From contig NC_134036.1 of NCBI RefSeq assembly GCF_964204645.1, positions 3,213,501-3,277,500 on the forward strand: a stretch of 64,000 nucleotides of DNA, given 5' to 3'. This stretch comes from Tubulanus polymorphus (taxonomy: Eukaryota > Nemertea > Palaeonemertea > Tubulaniformes > Tubulanidae). Below, in pieces: positions 62,366-64,000 of this stretch. Every line of letters begins with the position of its first letter. Positions within the stretch are counted from its first letter, which is position 1. The position numbers were made by a program, and so were the translations under genes. Under the pieces are notes generated by a model. That model was not told where the DNA came from and searched no databases. It was given only the letters and a program-made list of their open reading frames with translations.

Positions 62366-63465
62366 ATGGCGCACGTAAGAGATGGAAAAGGCGATCGAGA
62401 GGTAAACATAAATCGTTTAATCGCGGCGTTGTGCAGCTTTTGGGCGGGTTAATAAAATGAGTGTGACAAGGACAGAAGAAAAGTGGGGGTAATGGGAATA
62501 GTATTTTTTGGGATGGGGGAGGTAGAACTGTCTAATTTTAGACAAGTCAGTCGAGCTGGAGGTGGAGCGGAGCCCGGAGGGCCGGACTGGCTCGATTCGA
62601 AGCGAAAAAGGAAGGTCGAAGTAAAACTGACATTTTTTTTGTTTTTCAGCCTCAACAGGAAAAGAAGAAAAAAGAGACGATCCTCGATCTGTCGAAGTAT
62701 ATGGATAAAAATATACGAGTAAAATTCAGTGGAGGACGAGAAGGTGCGAAGAAAAATAGTTCAAAAATTTTTTCATCATCTAATGACGTCGACTTGAATT
62801 AATCTTCAATTAATTAACGATTAATCGAAGTGAATGATATTTGTATTTTCAGCCGGTGGACTCTTGAAAGGTTTCGACCCATTGTTGAATCTTGTATTGG
62901 ACGACACAGTCGAGTTTCTCCGAGGTAGGTTCTAAGTTTCCGCGAGATTGAAACCTTTTCAGGACCAGTGGGGGACCCAATGTCCCCTGTGCTAAAAGTT
63001 TACAAACCACCTAGCCGATTATGGGGTCATTGTTGATAAATCAGCTATTTGGTTTTCAAATGTCAATGCATTCCTATATGTGCTGCCATCTGGTATTGAA
63101 ACTTAACACTAAGGAGAAAATCAGAGAAATATTGCCTGGCTCTATAAGGTTTTTTAATCAGTGATGTACTTTCGAAACAATTACAAACATTTCAAAGCTA
63201 CACCCTGTCTTCTTAAGAGCATTTCTTATTTAGTTATGAGCTTTTAAGGAATCAAGGAGTCGTAAAGATCCTGTTATTACTACCCGTAATCATATTCTTA
63301 ATTTGAATTTCTTTGTTTAAAATTTCAGATCCCGATGACCCGTACAAACTAACGCAGCACACGCGCCCCCTAGGATTAGTCGTATGTCGCGGCACGTCGG
63401 TAGTTTTGATTTGTCCGTCCGACGGAATGGAAGCGATACAAAACCCGTTCATCAATCAGGAATGA
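62366..63465 (+). CDS. LSM7: U6 snRNA-associated Sm-like protein LSm7
   Basis: Four exons in phase give 103 residues, the usual LSm7 length: 62366-62374, 62650-62743, 62853-62924, 63329-63465. The protein begins MAHPQQEKKKKETILDLSKY, carries the Sm1 motif (IRVKFSGGREAGGLLKGFDP then LLNLVLDDTVEFLR) and the Sm2 motif (LGLVVCRGTSVVLICP), and ends MEAIQNPFINQE. LSm7 is part of the LSm2-8 ring that binds the 3' end of U6 snRNA in the nucleus and of the LSm1-7 ring in cytoplasmic mRNA decay. The 9-base first exon is fixed by the ATG, a GTAAGA donor and phase 0 to exon 2. Confidence 0.96.
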
Positions 63466-63709
63466 GTTAAAATACGACATCGGAATTCTCCGAGGACAAT
63501 TTAAAAAGTTTTGCGGAACGGAGCGTAATGATCTCGAAATAACTACCGAAAACGAAACTTTGTGCCCTCTGTGTATTTGAGCAGGATTATAATTGATAAC
63601 ATAAAGAGCCCCTAATAATAGTAGAGAATTCGGTCTTAGAAATCTTCGTAATGAGATCAAGGGGTTGCTATCGCTGTGCTGGCAAAAATATCTAGCATTT
63701 AAATATGTT

Positions 63710-64000
63710 TTATACAAAATACAACAAAAAAAAACCCAAAGAATATTTGTACATATGAATGTATAATAAACATGAATTGAAATTCAGATTCGTTTTTGTG
63801 ATGTTAGCCTGCGGATTTTCGAGATTTTTTTTGGATGAACACATGTCAACTGGGGCACATGTGTAGAGAAGAAAATTTGGCATTTCTTGTGAAATTAGAT
63901 TTGCAACTTTTTGTCGACCTGTCGTATCTACCAATAAATTCTCTCCGAGGAGGTACACAATTCTTGGGCAGTCGGAGTAAGGATATTCAACCCTAACTCG
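63710..64000 (-). CDS. Probable C-terminal exon of an unidentified minus-strand gene (partial)
   Basis: The minus strand is open from the right edge down to a stop at 63710, a frame of about 97 codons with protein-like composition in its first half (VYLLGENLLVDTTGRQKVAN, then LISQEMPNFLLYTCAP). The last 30 codons are more AT-biased and may be read-through or 3' UTR if a splice is missed. I do not recognise the family. The gene would converge on LSM7 (stop at 63465), and the LSM7 poly(A) candidate at 63765 lies inside it. Confidence 0.45.
   Translation of the reverse strand, partial: RVRVEYPYSDCPRIVYLLGENLLVDTTGRQKVANLISQEMPNFLLYTCAPVDMCSSKKNLENPQANITKTNLNFNSCLLYIHMYKYSLGFFLLYFV
63765..63770 (+). 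terminator. Candidate poly(A) signal for LSM7
   Basis: AATAAA 300 bases past the LSM7 stop. It falls within the minus-strand open frame described at 63710-64000, so the two 3' ends may overlap. Confidence 0.4.

Overview
The window is animal nuclear DNA. Genes are split into many short exons with GT-AG introns, separated by AT-rich introns and spacers full of microsatellites, minisatellites and short inverted-repeat elements. The proteins are metazoan: an inhibitory SMAD, a MICOS subunit, an ENTPD5/6-type nucleotidase, PRPF3, LSM7 and a large C2H2 zinc-finger protein. Intron sizes and repeat style suggest a marine invertebrate, perhaps a lophotrochozoan such as a mollusc. The species assignment is inference. 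I built gene models by joining exons whose reading phases fit across splice sites. No search could be run.

Layout. 1-300: first coding exon of a secreted or membrane protein leaving the left edge (-). 5333-10677: eleven-exon gene (-) for a type I membrane protein with two thioredoxin-like domains whose CxxC sites are degenerate. 14587-29617: five-exon inhibitory SMAD (-), with introns full of repeats. 31621-32603: four-exon MIC13/QIL1 (-). 32604-41391: an 8.8 kb gene-poor stretch of tandem and inverted repeats. 41392-50153: six-exon zinc-finger gene (-) with a 5.3 kb last exon and a coding minisatellite. 50853-52211: intronless ENTPD5/6-like gene (+). 53445-61380: seventeen-exon PRPF3 (-). 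62366-63465: four-exon LSM7 (+). 63710-64000: probable C-terminal exon of another minus-strand gene.

Two gene pairs are arranged head to head. The zinc-finger gene and ENTPD share a 0.7 kb spacer. PRPF3 and LSM7 share a 1 kb spacer, and both products act in the U4/U6 snRNP, so a shared promoter could co-express two parts of one machine. ENTPD and PRPF3 converge tail to tail.

The most interesting points are the thioredoxin-like protein that has lost canonical redox motifs, the PRPF3-LSM7 divergent pair, an inhibitory SMAD with no visible PPxY motif and a possible N-terminal extension, an intronless ENTPD, and a tandem duplication in PRPF3 intron 1 that preserves an empty insertion site for a small element family.
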